Of a DNA stretch of 6,273 nucleotides, positions 5,928 through 6,273 are shown in pieces. Within the stretch, counting starts at the first letter, position 1. Every line of letters starts with the position of its first letter. The DNA is from Prochlorococcus sp. AG-315-I14 (GTDB taxonomy: Bacteria > Cyanobacteriota > Cyanobacteriia > PCC-6307 > Cyanobiaceae). The position numbers were made by a program, and so were the translations under genes. The stretch lies in contig QBWF01000031.1 of NCBI GenBank assembly GCA_003283665.1, positions 1 through 6,273 of the forward strand, read 5' to 3'. A model generated the notes under the pieces. The model worked only from the letters and a program-made list of their open reading frames with translations. It ran no database searches and was not told the origin of the DNA.

Positions 5928-5968
5928 TTCAATATTCTTTAAATTCATAAAATTTTTGAAATATTGAA
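5928..5968. repeat. Inverted repeat upstream of the DUF805 gene
   Basis: TTCAATATT (5928-5936) and AATATTGAA (5960-5968) are perfect 9-base complements separated by 23 very AT-rich bases. The pair lies about 70-110 bases upstream of the DUF805 start, on its promoter side. The long AT-rich loop makes a chance match quite possible. Confidence 0.3.
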
Positions 5969-6059
5969 AAAGATCCACCAGTACCAAAATATCCACCATA
6001 ACTTCAATTAATATCACCCAGCACATCCACCAGCACATTTATCGGACACAAGAGGATGA
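5960..6059 (+). pseudogene. Proline-rich tail fragments resembling the small decayed family
   Basis: Two short rightward stretches look like the C-terminal tails of the neighbouring small genes. Codons from 5960 read NIEKDPPVPKYPP before TAA 5999-6001, comparable with IE-stop-EYPPAQTP at 5407-5439. In another frame, 6015-6059 reads HPAHPPAHLSDTRG before TGA. The word ATCCACCA occurs at 5973, 5991 and 6025 here and at 5420 in the other remnant; ATCCACCAGCACA is identical over 13 bases at 5420-5432 and 6025-6037. No gene body precedes these tails, so they may be leftovers of one or more further copies after deletion. Low-complexity chance is the alternative. Confidence 0.3.
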
Positions 6060-6271
6060 CGGAGGATTCGTGAGGAATAGTTATCGCTGAGCCTTACTGC
6101 GAAAACTGTATATGGACTTATGGAGACTTTCAGGACAAAGAAGATGCGGAGAGGGTGGTCGTCGATTTGTGTTTAGGAGGGACGGTGAGGGAACAAAGAG
6201 GAACGATAATTCCAAGTTGGGTTGAATATCCCACAACATATCCCACAACATTTTCCTTCTCCCGTAAATAA
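6056..6271 (+). pseudogene. Small protein gene interrupted by an early in-frame stop
   Basis: The rightward frame from 6074 to TAA 6269-6271 is clearly protein-like: IAEPYCENCIWTYGDFQDKE, AERVVVDLCLGG, then REQRGTIIPSWVEYP and a YPTT-repeat tail. It has a CxxC pair (YCENC), often a metal or redox motif, and another cysteine in DLCLGG. I believe small proteins of this kind recur in Prochlorococcus, but function is unknown. The start is damaged. ATG 6056-6058 is in frame but meets TGA at 6071-6073 after five codons; alternatively GTG 6070-6072, behind a good GGAGG (6061-6065), reads VRNSYR and would need a frameshift near 6085 to enter this frame. Either one nonsense change or one frameshift explains it. 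A rare ATA or ATC start (6077, 6083) could still allow expression. The copy at 5281-5460 is its more decayed relative. Confidence 0.55.
6226..6249 (+). repeat. Two tandem copies of a 12-base unit
   Basis: ATATCCCACAAC is repeated exactly twice with no spacer. It falls in frame with the small gene above, so the unit encodes four residues and gives YPTTYPTT in the C-terminal tail. A multiple of three bases allows copy number to change without breaking the frame. Confidence 0.75.
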
Positions 6272-6273
6272 AG

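Noticed and set aside
4804..6273. Possible mobile element, prophage or defence cassette in the gene-poor right part
   Set aside because: No transposase, integrase, nuclease, terminal inverted repeats or target duplication is visible; gene remnants explain most of the coding-like signal.

Overview
The window looks like part of a marine picocyanobacterial genome, most likely Prochlorococcus. Three things point that way: a very AT-rich base composition throughout, a cobQ (adenosylcobyric acid synthase) next to a small [2Fe-2S] ferredoxin and a maf gene, and small TPR, DUF805 and short degenerate genes of the kind I associate with that genus. This is inference from gene content and composition; I could not run a search.

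The left part (1-2823) is an ordinary, well-preserved core block. A maf-type nucleotide pyrophosphatase runs leftward off the window edge (1-615). Diverging from it is a rightward run of three tightly packed genes: an uncharacterised 124-residue protein (688-1062), cobQ (1059-2573, starting inside the previous stop codon) and a ferredoxin (2581-2823, 7 bases after cobQ). The spacing suggests one coupled transcript. CobQ carries out the four-fold amidation late in the corrin ring pathway; the roles of the two flanking small proteins are not known.

The middle part (2905-4803) is all leftward: an unrecognised 159-residue protein and a TPR-repeat protein that form a one-base-spaced pair, then a structured intergenic stretch (4031-4281) with a nested inverted repeat and a 12-base perfect palindrome, then a multi-span membrane protein that resembles DUF4282.

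The right part (4804-6273) is accessory and decaying. The only intact gene is a leftward DUF805 membrane protein (5457-5855) with a TTG start. Around it lie remnants of small genes: a leftward small secreted protein broken by a cluster of stop codons but still followed by a terminator-like hairpin, and two rightward, mutually related small genes (5281-5460 and 6056-6271), one on each side of the DUF805 gene, both interrupted by in-frame stops. Bits of similar proline-rich tails lie between them. I see no tRNA, rRNA, CRISPR array, insertion sequence or recognisable defence system. The most interesting signal is the decayed small paralogue family on the right, followed by the structured DNA upstream of the TPR operon and the unusual cysteine spacing of the ferredoxin.
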